From: Nocardioides sp. B-3
GTDB taxonomy: Bacteria > Actinomycetota > Actinomycetes > Propionibacteriales > Nocardioidaceae
Assembly (NCBI RefSeq): GCF_024703895.1
Contig: NZ_CP087968.1
Span: 4,092,001 to 4,156,000, forward strand
Length of the DNA: 64,000 nt
Reading direction: 5' to 3'
The notes under the pieces were generated by a model. It saw only the letters and a list, made by a program, of their open reading frames with translations, did not search any database and was not told the origin of the DNA. The position numbers and the translations under genes are program-made. This document shows, in pieces, positions 42,968 through 52,817 of this stretch (positions within the stretch are counted from its first letter, which is position 1; every line of letters starts with the position of its first letter).

Positions 42968-43318
42968 TCATCTGCTTTCGAGCGACGATGGCCGGTGGCC
43001 GAAGTAGGCCGGCGGCTGGGCAAGGAACGCTTGTAGAGCCGGTTCGACCCTTCGCGAGAGGAAGTCGGCCCAGATGGCCGCGTCGGTCTCGTCGTAGTAG
43101 GCGAACCACACATCGGTTGGGTCGACAGTCTGCGTAGTCGCGGCGAAGGAGCGGAGATAGTGCTCGCGCACATCTTCGGGCAACTCGCGCAAGAAACCCT
43201 CGTCTGGAGGAGGCAAGGTCTGGGCGCGGAGAACCTTGACCAGATGGGTGGACCGGAATGCATCTGAACGGGGCTCACGGCGGCTGAAATCGTTGCGGTC
43301 GCGCCCAAGGAATCCCAC
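42968..43318 (-). CDS. Hypothetical protein
   Basis: About 116 residues, soluble, no family recognised. The C-terminal part FAYYDETDAAIWADFLSRRV with following PALQAFLAQPPAYFG is acidic and aromatic-rich. Start is unclear: the open frame continues to 43459 but that would run into the divergent M3 peptidase start; the GTG at VGFLGRDRND is preferred. No Shine-Dalgarno sequence is obvious. Confidence 0.5.
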   Translation of the reverse strand: MGFLGRDRNDFSRREPRSDAFRSTHLVKVLRAQTLPPPDEGFLRELPEDVREHYLRSFAATTQTVDPTDVWFAYYDETDAAIWADFLSRRVEPALQAFLAQPPAYFGHRPSSLESR

Positions 43319-43451
43319 GGGGCTAACGCTATGCCTCCGTTGGCTCTCGGCGATCCATCTTCCATGAAACACGTCCGGAACTGCCGCACTCCGCGCGGGT
43401 TCCCGGGGGACGTTCAGGCTGCCAGTCGGAGGCGTTTGCTTGGATGGCGAC

Positions 43452-45499
43452 ATGACCAACTCGCTGCTGGCCCCGTCGACGCTGCCGTTCGACCTCCCCG
43501 ACTACGCCCACGTGACCGATGCCGACTTCCGCGAGGCGATCGAGGCAGGGCATGGCCGCGCACCTCCCGGAGCTGGACGAGATCGCCAAGGACACGGCGC
43601 CCGCGATCGTCGCCAACACGCTCGAGGCGTGGGAGCGCAGCGGCAGCCTGCTGACCCCGTGCGATGAACGCGTTCTGGGTCGCCAAGGCGGCCGACACCA
43701 ACGACGAGCGCGACGCGATCGAGGGAGGACATCGCGCCCGGGCTGGCCCAGCACGAGGACGCGATCCTGCTCAACGCCGCGCTCTACGCACGGCTGACCG
43801 ACCTCCGCGACCGCCGCGAAGCCGGCGAGGTCACCCTCGACGCCCGGGAGGCGCACCTCCTCAGCGAGCGCCTGAAGGACTTCGAGCGCGGCGGCATCGC
43901 GCTGGCCGAGGAGCAGCAGTCGCGACTGCGCGAGCTCAACACGGAGCTGGCGACGTTGGCGACCGGGTTCGACCAGCTGCTCGTGGCCGGCCGCAACGCC
44001 GCCGGTGTCCACGTCACCGACGAGGCCGAGCTCGACGGCCCGGACGAGGGCGAGAAGGCGGCGGCGAAGGAAGCCGCCGAGGAGGCCGGCAAGGACGGCT
44101 GGCTGCTCACCATCACCAACACCACCGGCCAGCCCGTGCTCGCCGACCTCACCAACCGAGACGTCCGTCAGCGGGTGCACCTCGCCAGCGTCGAGCGCGG
44201 CCCGGTCGCGGGCGAGCACGACACCCGCGGCGTGCTGCTCACGATGGCCAAGCTCCGCGACGAGCGCGCGTCTGCTGGGCTACCCCCACCACGCGGCCTA
44301 CGCCGCCGAGGACGGCTGTGCCGGCAGCACCGACGCGGTCAACGAGATCCTCGGGCGCCTCGGCCCCGCGGCCTACGACATCGTCCGGGCTCGCGGCGAG
44401 CAGCTCCGGGCACACCGGCGGAGCTCGAGCCCGGCGCCACCCTCGAGGCCCGGGACTGGGCGTACGTCGACGCCCGGCTGCGGCAGCAGGAGGCCGAGCT
44501 CGACCGGGGCGCGCTCCGCCCCTACCTCGAGTTCGACCGGGTGCTGGAGCACGGCGTGTTCGCCGCCGCCACCGCGCTCTACGGCATCACCTTCCTCCGC
44601 CGCGAGGACCTCGTCGGCTACACCGCGGACGCCCGCGTCTACGAGGTCCGGGAGGCGAACGGCGACCACACGGGAGTCGCCGTCATCGACCCCTACACCC
44701 GCTCGACCAAGCAGGGTGGCGCCCGGATGACGAGCATCGTCGACCAGAGCCAGCTCCTCGACGACTCCCCGGTCGTGACCAACACCTGCAACTTCCCGCC
44801 GCCCGCGCCCGGCAGCCCGAGCCTGCTGTCGTGGGACAACGTGATCACGCTCTTCCACGAGTTCGGCCACGACCTGCACGGCCTGCTCTCGGACGTCCGC
44901 TTCCCGAGCCGCAGCGGCACGTCGGTGCCGCGCGACTTCGTCGAGTTCCCCAGCCGGGTCAACGAGATCTGGGCGCGTGAGCCCGGCCTGCTCGCGGCGT
45001 ACGCCCGCCACCACGAGACCGGCGAGCCGCTGCCGGCCGAGATGCTGGCCCGGGTGATGGAGACGGCCGGCAAGGAGACCTACCGCTACGCCGAGCTGCT
45101 GGCCGCGGCGATCCTCGACCGGGCGTGGTACCAGACCCCGGCCGCCGACCTGCCCGCAGATCCCGAGGGCGTCGAGGCGTTCGAGCTCGCGGCCCCGGAC
45201 AAGGCCGGAGTCGGCTACGCGCCGGTCCCGCCGCGTTACCGGTCGACGTACTTCCACCACATCTTCGGCGGTGGCTACTCCGCGGCCTACTACGCCTACC
45301 TCTGGTCCGAGATCATGGACGCCGACACCGTCGCGTGGTTCGAGGGCCGGGGCGGCATGACCCGCGAGGCCGGCGAGCACTTCCGCCGCACGCTGCTCGG
45401 GCCGGGCGGATCGGTCGACGCGATGGACTCCTACCGGACGTTCCCGCGGGAGCGACCCCCGACCTCTCCCACCTGCTGAAGCGCATCGGGGCCGAGTAG
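43452..45499 (+). CDS. M3 family oligopeptidase (peptidyl-dipeptidase Dcp/OpdA type)
   Basis: Cytoplasmic zinc metallopeptidase of about 680 residues degrading short peptides. Zinc motif HEFGHDLHG is in ITLFHEFGHDLHGLLSDV; the family C-terminal segment STYFHHIFGGGYSAAYYAYL is complete. N-terminal helical region as usual. Frame breaks near 43555, 43660, 43735, 44270, 44415 and 45455. The next gene starts immediately after its stop, so co-transcription with the sulfotransferase is likely. Confidence 0.92.
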
Positions 45500-46128
45500 G
45501 TGCTGGTCTCCGACGAACGCCGGATGCTGTTCGTCCACATCCCCAAGACGGGCGGGGCGTCGGTCGAGCAGCTGTTGCGCGAGATGTGCCCGGACGCGCG
45601 CTCGGTCGGCAAGCAACGGCACGCACGGCTGCGGCGGATCCTCGCCCAGCACCCCGAGCTCGAGGGCTACTGGTCGTTCGGGTTCGTGCGCAACCCGTGG
45701 GCCCGGATGGTGTCGTGGTACGCCATGATCGAGACGTGGGACCGGCGCTGGGGCCCGGCCTCCGGGCGCCCGCAGGACGGACAGTGGGGCTCGACCCGCG
45801 ACGGCAATCCGCTGTGGCGCACGGTCGCGGCCTACGCCGACTTCGAGGAGTTCATCCTGCGCGGCACCGCCGAGGTCGACCGCCTCGCGATGCCCCGGGT
45901 CGACTACCTCGTCGACGGCGACCAGCGCGCCGACTTCATCGGTCGCACCGAGTCCCCGGCGGCCGACATGGCGACCGTCCAGCGCGAGCTCGGGATCGAG
46001 GTCACCGAGATCCCGCGCCGCAACACCACCGCGCACGGGTCCTACCGCGACTACTACTCCCCCGCGGCGCTGACCGCATCGGCGAGGTCTACGCGAAGGA
46101 CGTCGAGGCGTTCGGCTACGACTTCTGA
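45500..46128 (+). CDS. Sulfotransferase-family protein (carbohydrate sulfotransferase-like)
   Basis: About 208 residues, GTG start with no gap after the M3 stop. The PAPS 5'-phosphosulfate loop is LFVHIPKTGGASVEQLLREM and the 3'-phosphate site is GFVRNPWARMVSWYAM, both typical of Gal/HS 2-O-type sulfotransferases. Frame break near 46075. Target molecule unknown. Convergent with another sulfotransferase, overlapping it by 13 bp. Confidence 0.85.
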
Positions 46129-46802
46129 GCGGGCAGGTGCTTCGTCTTCTCGGGTCGCGTGGGTACGGCGAGGGCCGTGCCCTGCGCCCCGGACCACTGC
46201 CCGGTCTCCTGCAACCGTGAGTGGACGGCGTACTCCGGCGCGAAGTAGTCCTCGAGCGAAGCCCGCATCGTGTCAGACAGCTCCGGCACGACGTTCCGAG
46301 GAGACGTTGCGACGCTCGACGCTGATGTCGGCGCCGAGCCGCTGGCCGAACCACGCCTGCCACACGTCGGGGGCGTTCGACGGCGAACACCCGGTCCACC
46401 TCGACGACACCGTCGACCGTGAGGAACTGTCCCGGACGACCGCGCGGCGTCAGGGGCCGTCGGGTCGCCGTCCACGTACATCCTCGCGAACTCCTCGAAG
46501 CCCGGGTCGTGGGTGGAGTTGTCCACTGCGTCGTCGAGCCGGGCGCGGTAGCGCCACCACGACTCGAGCCGGGCGATCGGGTCACGGAACATCGTCACCA
46601 GCTCATAGCTGGACCGCGGGTGCCCCTCCGCGGCCGGGCCCGGCTCGATCCGCTTGGCGAACCCAGCGCAGCCGAGGTGCTTGCGGCTGGGCGGCCGGTC
46701 GATGACGAGCGAGGCGTAGGGCGCCAGCGCGGACTCGATCGAGGTCGACGCGCACTTCGGCATGGCCAGCAGCACGAAGCCGTGCACGGGGAAGGCCATC
46801 AT
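46116..46802 (-). CDS. Second sulfotransferase-like protein
   Basis: About 228 residues. N-terminal phosphosulfate-loop-like segment LLAMPKCASTSIESALAPYA and the 3'-phosphate segment ELVTMFRDPIARLESWWRYR. The C-terminal half after three frame breaks (near 46440, 46380 and 46295) reads FLTVDGVVEVDRVFAVE and MRASLEDYFAPEYAVHSRLQ. The loop has Cys-Ala in place of the usual Gly pair, seen in some bacterial sulfotransferase-like proteins. Substrate unknown. Confidence 0.78.
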   Translation of the reverse strand: MMAFPVHGFVLLAMPKCASTSIESALAPYASLVIDRPPSRKHLGCAGFAKRIEPGPAAEGHPRSSYELVTMFRDPIARLESWWRYRARLDDAVDNSTHDPGFEEFARMYVDGDPTAPDAARSSGTVPHGRRCRRGGPGVRRRTPPTCGRRGSASGSAPTSASSVATSPRNVVPELSDTMRASLEDYFAPEYAVHSRLQETGQWSGAQGTALAVPTRPEKTKHLPAQKS

Positions 46803-46853
46803 GGCGACCGATCATGTCAGAGCCACCACCTCCTCAGAGTTAGGGTTCGGCTC

Positions 46854-48405
46854 GTGTCCCGCTTGTCCGCCCTCACCGTCGTCCCGTTCCTGCTGGCCGG
46901 ACTGGTGCTGTCGGGCTGCTCCATCGTCCGGGACGACAACCCCGACCCCACGCCTCCTCCGTCCACGTCAGGTGTCACGGTCGGCGACCGGCCCAACATC
47001 GTGCTGATCACCTCCGACGACCAGACCAAGCTCGAGCTCAAGTGGATGCCGCAGACCCGGCAGCTGCTGGGCAGGGCCGGGCTGACCTTCAACAACATGA
47101 TCGCGCCGCACCCCAACTGCTGCCCGGCGCGGGCGCAGATCCTCACCGGGGAGTATGCCCACAACAACGGCGTACGCACGAACTCACCGCCGTGGGGCGG
47201 TCACGAGGGTTTCAGCCCGACGACGGCGCTGCCGCTGTGGCTGCAGGCAGCGGGCTACCGCACGGGCTTCATCGGCAAGTACATGCACGGCTACGACGAG
47301 ACCGACGGCATCGAGCCCGGCTGGGACCAGTGGAAGCCGATCGTCGGCATCCTGTCCGACTACCGCGCGTTCCTGCAGTACGACAACGGGCAGCTCGTGC
47401 GCTTCACCGAGGCCGACTACTACACCGACGTCGTGGCCCAGCAGGCCGCCGACCCGGTCACCGACTTCAGCGCCTCCGGCGAGCCCTTCTTCCTGTGGTC
47501 CAGCTTCATCGCCCCGCACGGCACCTGCCGGGCAACACCGAGGCCGACTGCTCCGGCCCGCCACCCGCGGCAGACCGGCATGCAGGCGTGCTCGGCGACG
47601 TGGCCCTCCCCTCACTGACGGCGCGCTCCTTCAACGAGGAGGACCTCAGCGACAAGCCCAAGGACGTCAACGCGCTGCCGCTGGTGGACCCGGCCACCCA
47701 GCAGACACTGTTCACGCAGCGGCTGCGCGCGCTGGCCGCGCTGGACGAGGCCGTGGCCGGCATCGTCGCCTCCCTCGAGGCGGCGGGCACGCTCGACGAC
47801 ACCGTCATCATGTTCACCAGCGACAACGGCTACCTCTTCGGCGAGCACCGGCTGGTCGGCAAGAACGTGCCCTACGAGGAGTCCATCCGGGTACCGCTGG
47901 TGATGCGCGGTCCCGAGATCCCCGTCGGGGAGCGGCGCAAGCAGATCGTGGCCATGGTCGACTGGCACCGACCATCGCCGAGCTGGCGGGCGCCGAGCCG
48001 ATGGTCGAGATCGACGGTCGCAGCCTGTTGGGGTACGCCGTCAAGGACCGCCACCAGCGCGACCGCGGCCTGCTCATCCGGGCCGGCTCGAAGGGCAAGG
48101 ACAAGAAGACGGCCCGGCGCTGGCGCGGCGTGCGCACCAAGCGCTACACCCTCGTCCGCTGGCAGGGCCCGCGGTTCGTCGAGCTCTACGACCGCACCAT
48201 CGACCCCGACCAGCTGACCAACCCGGCGCTGGAGCCGGCCTACCGTCGCGTGCGCCGCGCGCTCGCGGACTACCTCGACACCCTCGAGGACTGCAAGGAC
48301 TCGACGTGCCAGAACGCTGGTGCCAAAGCTGCCCGAGCCGTCCTCCGCCGCTGGTTGAGCAGCGACGAGCGCAGCGAGGAGCGTGTCGAAACCAAGGCTC
48401 CTTGA
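46854..48405 (+). CDS. Sulfatase lipoprotein
   Basis: Exported type I sulfatase of about 515 residues. Signal peptide with lipobox VLSGCS, then metal-site PNIVLITSDDQTKLELKWMP and the formylglycine site PNCCPARAQILTG (CxPxR). Later metal residues in VIMFTSDNGYLFGEHRLVGK. Frame breaks near 47525 and 47970. Closest in pattern to arylsulfatase/glucosamine-6-sulfatase-type enzymes; substrate unknown. The last residues (SSDERSEERVETKAP) and the stop are encoded by a dispersed repeat. Confidence 0.9.
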
Positions 48406-48478
48406 TTTCGACACGGCGCTGGCGCGCGTGCTCAATCGGCGGACATGGCGGCGCTGGCGCGCCTGCTCAATCAGCGGA
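48349..48478. repeat. Inverted and tandem dispersed repeat between sulfatase and kstR2
   Basis: Left arm 48349-48397 carries GGTTGAGCAGCG, GAGCGCAGCGAG and TGTCGAAACCAAGG. The right arm 48400-48441 is its imperfect inverted copy (CCTTGATTTCGACACG to GCTCAATCGGCG), making a large stem. The second half of the right arm (GCGCTGGCGCGC, TGCTCAATC) is repeated at 48451-48478, 35 bp on. The whole gap between the two convergent genes is repeat, and both stop codons lie inside it. Confidence 0.85.
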
Positions 48479-49057
48479 GGAAGCGATGCCCTCCAGCAGG
48501 ATCGAGAGGTACTGGTCGGCCACATCGCCGTGACTGAGATCGCCGCCGGGGCGGTACCAGCGCACCGCGACCCAGACGGTGTCGCGGATGAAGCGGTAGA
48601 CGAGGTGCACGTCGAGGTCGGGGCGGAGCGCTCCGGTCTCGACGCCCTCGTTGAGCAGGCTGAGCCAGATGTCTCGCGACTGGACGCCGCGCTCGGCGAG
48701 GTAGCCGAACCGCTCGAAGGATCCCGGGTGGTCGGCGTCGTTCTGGAAGATCGCCACCTCGGCCGGATGCTGGTCGATCGCCTCGAAGGACAGCCGCACG
48801 ACCCGCTCGAGCTTGGCGCGGGCGTCGTCGTCGGAGGCCAGCACGTCGCCGTACGCCGCGAACAGCTGGGCTCGGAAGGTCGAGAGGATCTCGTCGACCA
48901 TCGACTCCTTGGAGTCGAAGTGGTGGTAGAGGCTGCCGCTGAGGATGCCGGCGGCCTCGGCGATGTCGCGCACGGTCGTGTTCTTGAAGCCCTTCTCGGC
49001 GAAGAGCGTGGCGGCGATCCGCAGCAGCTCGCCGCGCCGGTCAGTGGTGGCGGTCAT
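48467..49057 (-). CDS. kstR2: TetR-family repressor KstR2
   Basis: Represses genes for degradation of the steroid C/D rings. Intact, 196 residues. HTH region KNTTVRDIAEAAGILSGSLY followed by HHFDSKESMVDEIL, and ligand-domain segments DLDVHLVYRFIRDTVWVAVR and WYRPGGDLSHGDVADQYLSI, match KstR2 closely. KstR2 responds to the CoA ester of the HIP propionate. ATGA overlap with fadE30 puts the regulator in the operon it probably controls. Confidence 0.93.
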   Translation of the reverse strand: MTATTDRRGELLRIAATLFAEKGFKNTTVRDIAEAAGILSGSLYHHFDSKESMVDEILSTFRAQLFAAYGDVLASDDDARAKLERVVRLSFEAIDQHPAEVAIFQNDADHPGSFERFGYLAERGVQSRDIWLSLLNEGVETGALRPDLDVHLVYRFIRDTVWVAVRWYRPGGDLSHGDVADQYLSILLEGIASSAD

Positions 49058-50210
49058 CCGCGGGACTCCTTGGGCAGGCCGAGCACGCGCTCGGCGAGGA
49101 TGTTGCGCTGGATCTCGTCGCTGCCGCCGTAGATCGTGTCGGCGCGGGAGAAGAGGAAGAGACGCTGCCGGGCGTCGAGATGGTAGTCGGGTCCGGCCGT
49201 GAGCGCGGCCGGGCCGGAGATCGCCATGGCGAGCTCGCCGAGGTCGCGGTGCCAGTTGGCCCAGACGAGCTTGGCGATGGAGTCGGATCCGGGGACGGGA
49301 TCGGTGAGCGTGCGCACGGCGTTGGCCTTCATCACCGCAAGCCCGACCTTCGCCTGCGCGAGCCGGTCACGCAGGACCGGGTCGTCGAAGGTGCCGTTGT
49401 CCCAGGCGAGGCTCACCGGGTCGGCCAGCTCGCGCTCGAAGCCGACCTGCTGGGCCAGCGTCGACACCCCGCGCTCGAAGCCGAGCAGGTCCATCGCGAC
49501 CCGCCAGCCCTGACCGGGATCGCCGACCACGAGGTCGGCGCGCGTGCGGGCGTCGGTGAAGAAGACCTCGTTGAACTCCGAGCCGCCGGTCAGCTGGTCG
49601 ATCGGGCGGACCTCGATGCCCGGCTGGTCGAGCGGGACGAGCAGGAACGACAACCCGCGGTGGCGCTGCGAGCCGGGCTCGGTGCGGGCCACGACGAAGA
49701 TCCAGTCGGACTCGTGGGCGTTGGAGGTCCAGATCTTCTGCCCGTCGATGCTCCACTCGTCGTCGACCAGCCGGGCCGATGTCCGCACGTTGGCGAGGTC
49801 GGAGCCGGCGTCCGGCTCGGGTAGCCCCGGCACCACAGCTCGGTGACGTCCGCGATCCGCGGCAGGAAGCGCGCCTGCTGCTCCGCCGACCCGTGGGCGA
49901 TCAGCGTCGGCCCGAGGAGCTCCTCACCGAGATGGTTGACCCGCGCGGGCGCCCGGGCGAGGGCATATTCCTCGTGGAAGATCACCTGCTGCGCCGGGCT
50001 CAAGCCGCGACCGCCGTGCTCGACCGGCCACCCCACGCAGGTCCAGCCGTGGGCGGCCAGGTGCCGGTTCCGGGCGAGGCGCTCGGCATGCGCCTCGTGC
50101 TCGCGCCCGGGGCCGCCGAGTCCCATGTACGCCGCCCACTCGCCGCTCAGGTTGGCAGCGAGCCAGCCCCGGATCTCGGTCCGGAACTCCTCGTCGGTGG
50201 GGGCGGTCAT
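49054..50210 (-). CDS. fadE30: Acyl-CoA dehydrogenase FadE30 type
   Basis: Dehydrogenase for the CoA ester of the steroid C/D-ring propionate (HIP-CoA pathway). Highly similar to FadE30: GLGGPGREHEAHAERLARNR, VGWPVEHGGRGLSPAQQV, VNHLGEELLGPTLIAHGSAE, ARTEPGSQRHRGLSFLLVPL and the end YGGSDEIQRNILAERVLGLP. About 385 residues, one frame break near 49830. Divergent from the fadE33-like gene with a palindromic operator between. Confidence 0.93.
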
Positions 50211-50221
50211 GCTGCTACCCT

Positions 50222-50239
50222 ACCAAGCAATTGCTTGGT
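50222..50239. promoter_or_regulatory. Palindromic operator between fadE30 and the fadE33-like gene (KstR2 candidate)
   Basis: ACCAAGCAATTGCTTGGT is a perfect 18-bp palindrome 14 bp before the rightward ATG. It contains CAAG and CTTG like the KstR2 consensus, but here they are six bases apart, not two. Being in front of two HIP-pathway genes and the kstR2 operon, it is the best KstR2 site candidate; no TAGAAC-type box is present here. Confidence 0.7.
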
Positions 50240-50253
50240 TTGAGGAGAAGGTC

Positions 50254-51161
50254 ATGACGCGCACCGAGGAACAGGTCGAGCTGGCCGCTGTCGTCCGGTC
50301 CCTGCTGGACAAGCGCGCGGACAGTGCGTCCGTGCGGACCGCGATGACGTCGGAGTCCGGCTTCGACGAGGCCCTGTGGCAGACACTGTGCGAGATCGGC
50401 GTGACCGACCCCGACTTCACCGTGGCCGAGACCTGCGTGGTGCTCGAGGAGCTCGGGCGCTCACTCGCCCCCACTCCCCTGCTCCCCACCGCCCTCGCCG
50501 CGGCCGCGCTGGCGGCCGACGGCGACCCTGCCGGCCTGCTCCCGCGCATCGCCGCCGGCGAGATCGCCACCATCGCGACGCCCGACCACGTCCTGTTCGG
50601 CGCCCGGGCGCACATCGTCCCGGCGTACGTCGACGGCCGCCTCACCGAGGTCACCGAGGCGCCGGCGAGGGTGCCCGCGATGGACCCGACCACGCAGCTC
50701 GCGAGCCTCCGGCAGCGCGTCGACCCGCTCCCCCGACCACGTCCGCGACGTCGCGCTCGTGCTGACCGCCGCCCTCCGAGGTCGGTGGCACGCAGCGCGC
50801 CCTCGACGACACCGTCGCCTACAGCCTCCAGCGGGTGCAGTTCGGGCGGCCGATCGGCTCCTTCCGGGCCGTCAAGCACCGGCTGGCCGACCTGCTCGTC
50901 GAGCTCGAGCTGGCTCGATCGGCGATGCTGCACGCGGTCGACGGCCCGGTGTCCGGTGCGGCCGATGCGCCCGAGAGGGCGGCCGTCGCCGCGGCGTACT
51001 GCACCGAGGCCTTCAGCCACGCCGCCGGCGAGATGATCCAGCTGCACGGCGGCATCGCGATCACGTGGGAGCACGACGCCCACCCGGTGTTCAAGCGGGC
51101 GCACGCGCTCGGCGCGCTGTGGGGCCAGCCGCACACGCATCGTGCGCGACTGGCCCTCTGA
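50254..51161 (+). CDS. Acyl-CoA dehydrogenase, FadE33-like
   Basis: About 302 residues. RTEEQVELAAVVRSLLDKRA then WQTLCEIGV, CVVLEELGRSLAPTPLLPTA, RVQFGRPIGSFRAVKHRLAD and IQLHGGIAITWEHDAHPVFK resemble the FadE31-33 set of the KstR2 regulon, FadE33 most. The usual PEEYGGAG stretch between CEIGV and AETCVVLEE is absent and replaced by TDPDFT, without a frame change. Frame breaks near 50725 and 50775. AGGAGAAGG precedes the ATG. Confidence 0.8.
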
Positions 51162-51170
51162 GGCGACAGG

Positions 51171-52126
51171 TCAGCCGTTGCCGCCGGCGCGGTACTCCAC
51201 CCAGCCGTCGCTCATGCGGGCGGACTGGCCGGCCGTGAACATGTTCATGCAGGAGTCCTGCGTGTAGTCCATGAAGTTGTGGATCGGATCCAGCCCGGGT
51301 GCCGCGCAGGTGTCGGCACCAACTGGGCAGTCGAACTGCGGGTGCGCCTCTGCCGGGGTGTCGTCGACGCCGTCGCCCTTGACCGAGCAGCCTCCGGCGA
51401 AGGTGTGCTCGAGCATCAGCCAGTGGCCGACCTCGTGCGTGAGGGTGTCGCCGAGGGAGTACTTCCCGGCGGTGCCGCCGGGCATCGACTCGTCGAGGAT
51501 GACCACACCGTCCTTGATGGCACCGGCGCCGCCGTTGTAGGTCTGCGGGAAGTAGGCCCAGCCCAGCAGGCCGCCGCCGATGTTGGCGGAGTAGACGTTG
51601 AGCGTCTCGGAATCACCCTCGTGCAGGGCGGACTTCATGTCGGTCTCCACCCGACCGGGGGTGACCGTGGACCACTCGGCGTTGACCGTGTAGGTCGTCC
51701 CGGCCGAGGTTGAAGCGGAACGGCGTGTCGGCCGCATCGGGGGCGGTGAGGCCGGCATAGGCGTCGTTCAGGACCTGCATCTGGTCCTCGACCATGGTGT
51801 TCGTGCGGCGAAGCTCCTGCCGCGTCAGGGTGTGGTCGGAGATCACGTGGAAGACCGTGTCGACGGTGACCGACCCGGGCGCCAACTGAGCGGCATCGGC
51901 GAGCTGGGCGAACTCACCGGCCTTGGCTGCGGGGTAGAGCGCCGGCTCCTGCGCCTTCGCGCCCTTGGCGACGCGTGCGCCGGAGGTGTGCTCGTCGGCG
52001 CACTCTCCGGGCGAGGAGTCGCCCGCGGGAATCGCCGAGAAGACCGGGGTGACCGCCGGGGGTGAGCGGCGAGAGGGCAAGGACGCCGGCGACGGCAGCC
52101 GCGCGGGCAAAGCGTGTGGGACGCAT
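51171..52126 (-). CDS. Secreted M43 (pappalysin-type) zinc metalloprotease
   Basis: About 317 residues. Signal peptide MRPTRFARAAAVAGVLALSP, pro-region, then the catalytic domain with zinc motif THEVGHWLMLEHTFAGGC and Met-turn HNFMDYTQDSCMNMFT. The motif has Met where metzincins normally have Gly (HExxHxxGxxH). Frame breaks near 52065 and 51705. Extracellular protein degradation is inferred. Confidence 0.88.
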
Positions 52127-52182
52127 GGGTGGTGATCCCTTCAGGGTGACAGGACTGATCCCGTCAACCTAGGCCCACGAGA

Positions 52183-52812
52183 TCAGGTGCGGTAGGCCCC
52201 GCGGTAGTAGAGCAACGGATCGTCCGCGTCGCCGACGGCGAGGTCGACGACCTTGCCGATCACGAGGAAGTGGTCGCCGGCCTCGTGCACCGCGTGCACG
52301 GTGCAGTCGACGTGCCCCACGATCCGGGCGAGCAGCGGCGAGCCGGTGCCTGCCGTGGCCGTCCACTCCACACCGTCGAACTTGTCGTCGCGGCTCGAGG
52401 CGAACTGGTTGGACAGGTCGGCCTGCCCGTCGCTGAGGAAGTTGACGCAGAAGGTGCCGGCGCGCCGGATCGCAGCGAAGGCCCGCGACTGCCCGGTCGG
52501 CAGGAACGCGACCAGCGGCGGGTCGAGGGAGACGCTGGTGAAGGACTGGCAGGTCATCCCGGTCGGCTGGCCGCCCGCCATGGTGGTGACGACGGTGACG
52601 CCCGAGGCGTAGCGGCCGAGGACGTCGCGGAAGAGCCGCGCCCGGGTCTGAGCCTCCTCGCCGTCGACCTCGATCGTCTCGCCCGGACGCCACTCGAAGT
52701 CGTGCGGGAAGTTGCCCGGGAAGGAGTCGATCAGCTCCCGCGGCGGCCACGAGGCGTGGGCGTCGTCGGCCATGCCTTCGGGGAGGTTGTTCACCCGCAC
52801 AGTCTCGCCCAT
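52183..52812 (-). CDS. hsaB: HsaB, flavin reductase of the 3-HSA hydroxylase
   Basis: Supplies reduced FMN to HsaA for hydroxylation of the aromatised ring A. Intact, 209 residues. Flavin-reductase fold: RDVLGRYASGVTVVTTMAGG, MTCQSFTSVSLDPPLVAFLP, AGTFCVNFLSDGQADLSNQF and VDCTVHAVHEAGDHFLVIGK. Last gene of the leftward hsaADCB operon, six bases after hsaC. Confidence 0.93.
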   Translation of the reverse strand: MGETVRVNNLPEGMADDAHASWPPRELIDSFPGNFPHDFEWRPGETIEVDGEEAQTRARLFRDVLGRYASGVTVVTTMAGGQPTGMTCQSFTSVSLDPPLVAFLPTGQSRAFAAIRRAGTFCVNFLSDGQADLSNQFASSRDDKFDGVEWTATAGTGSPLLARIVGHVDCTVHAVHEAGDHFLVIGKVVDLAVGDADDPLLYYRGAYRT

Positions 52813-52817
52813 GTCGA

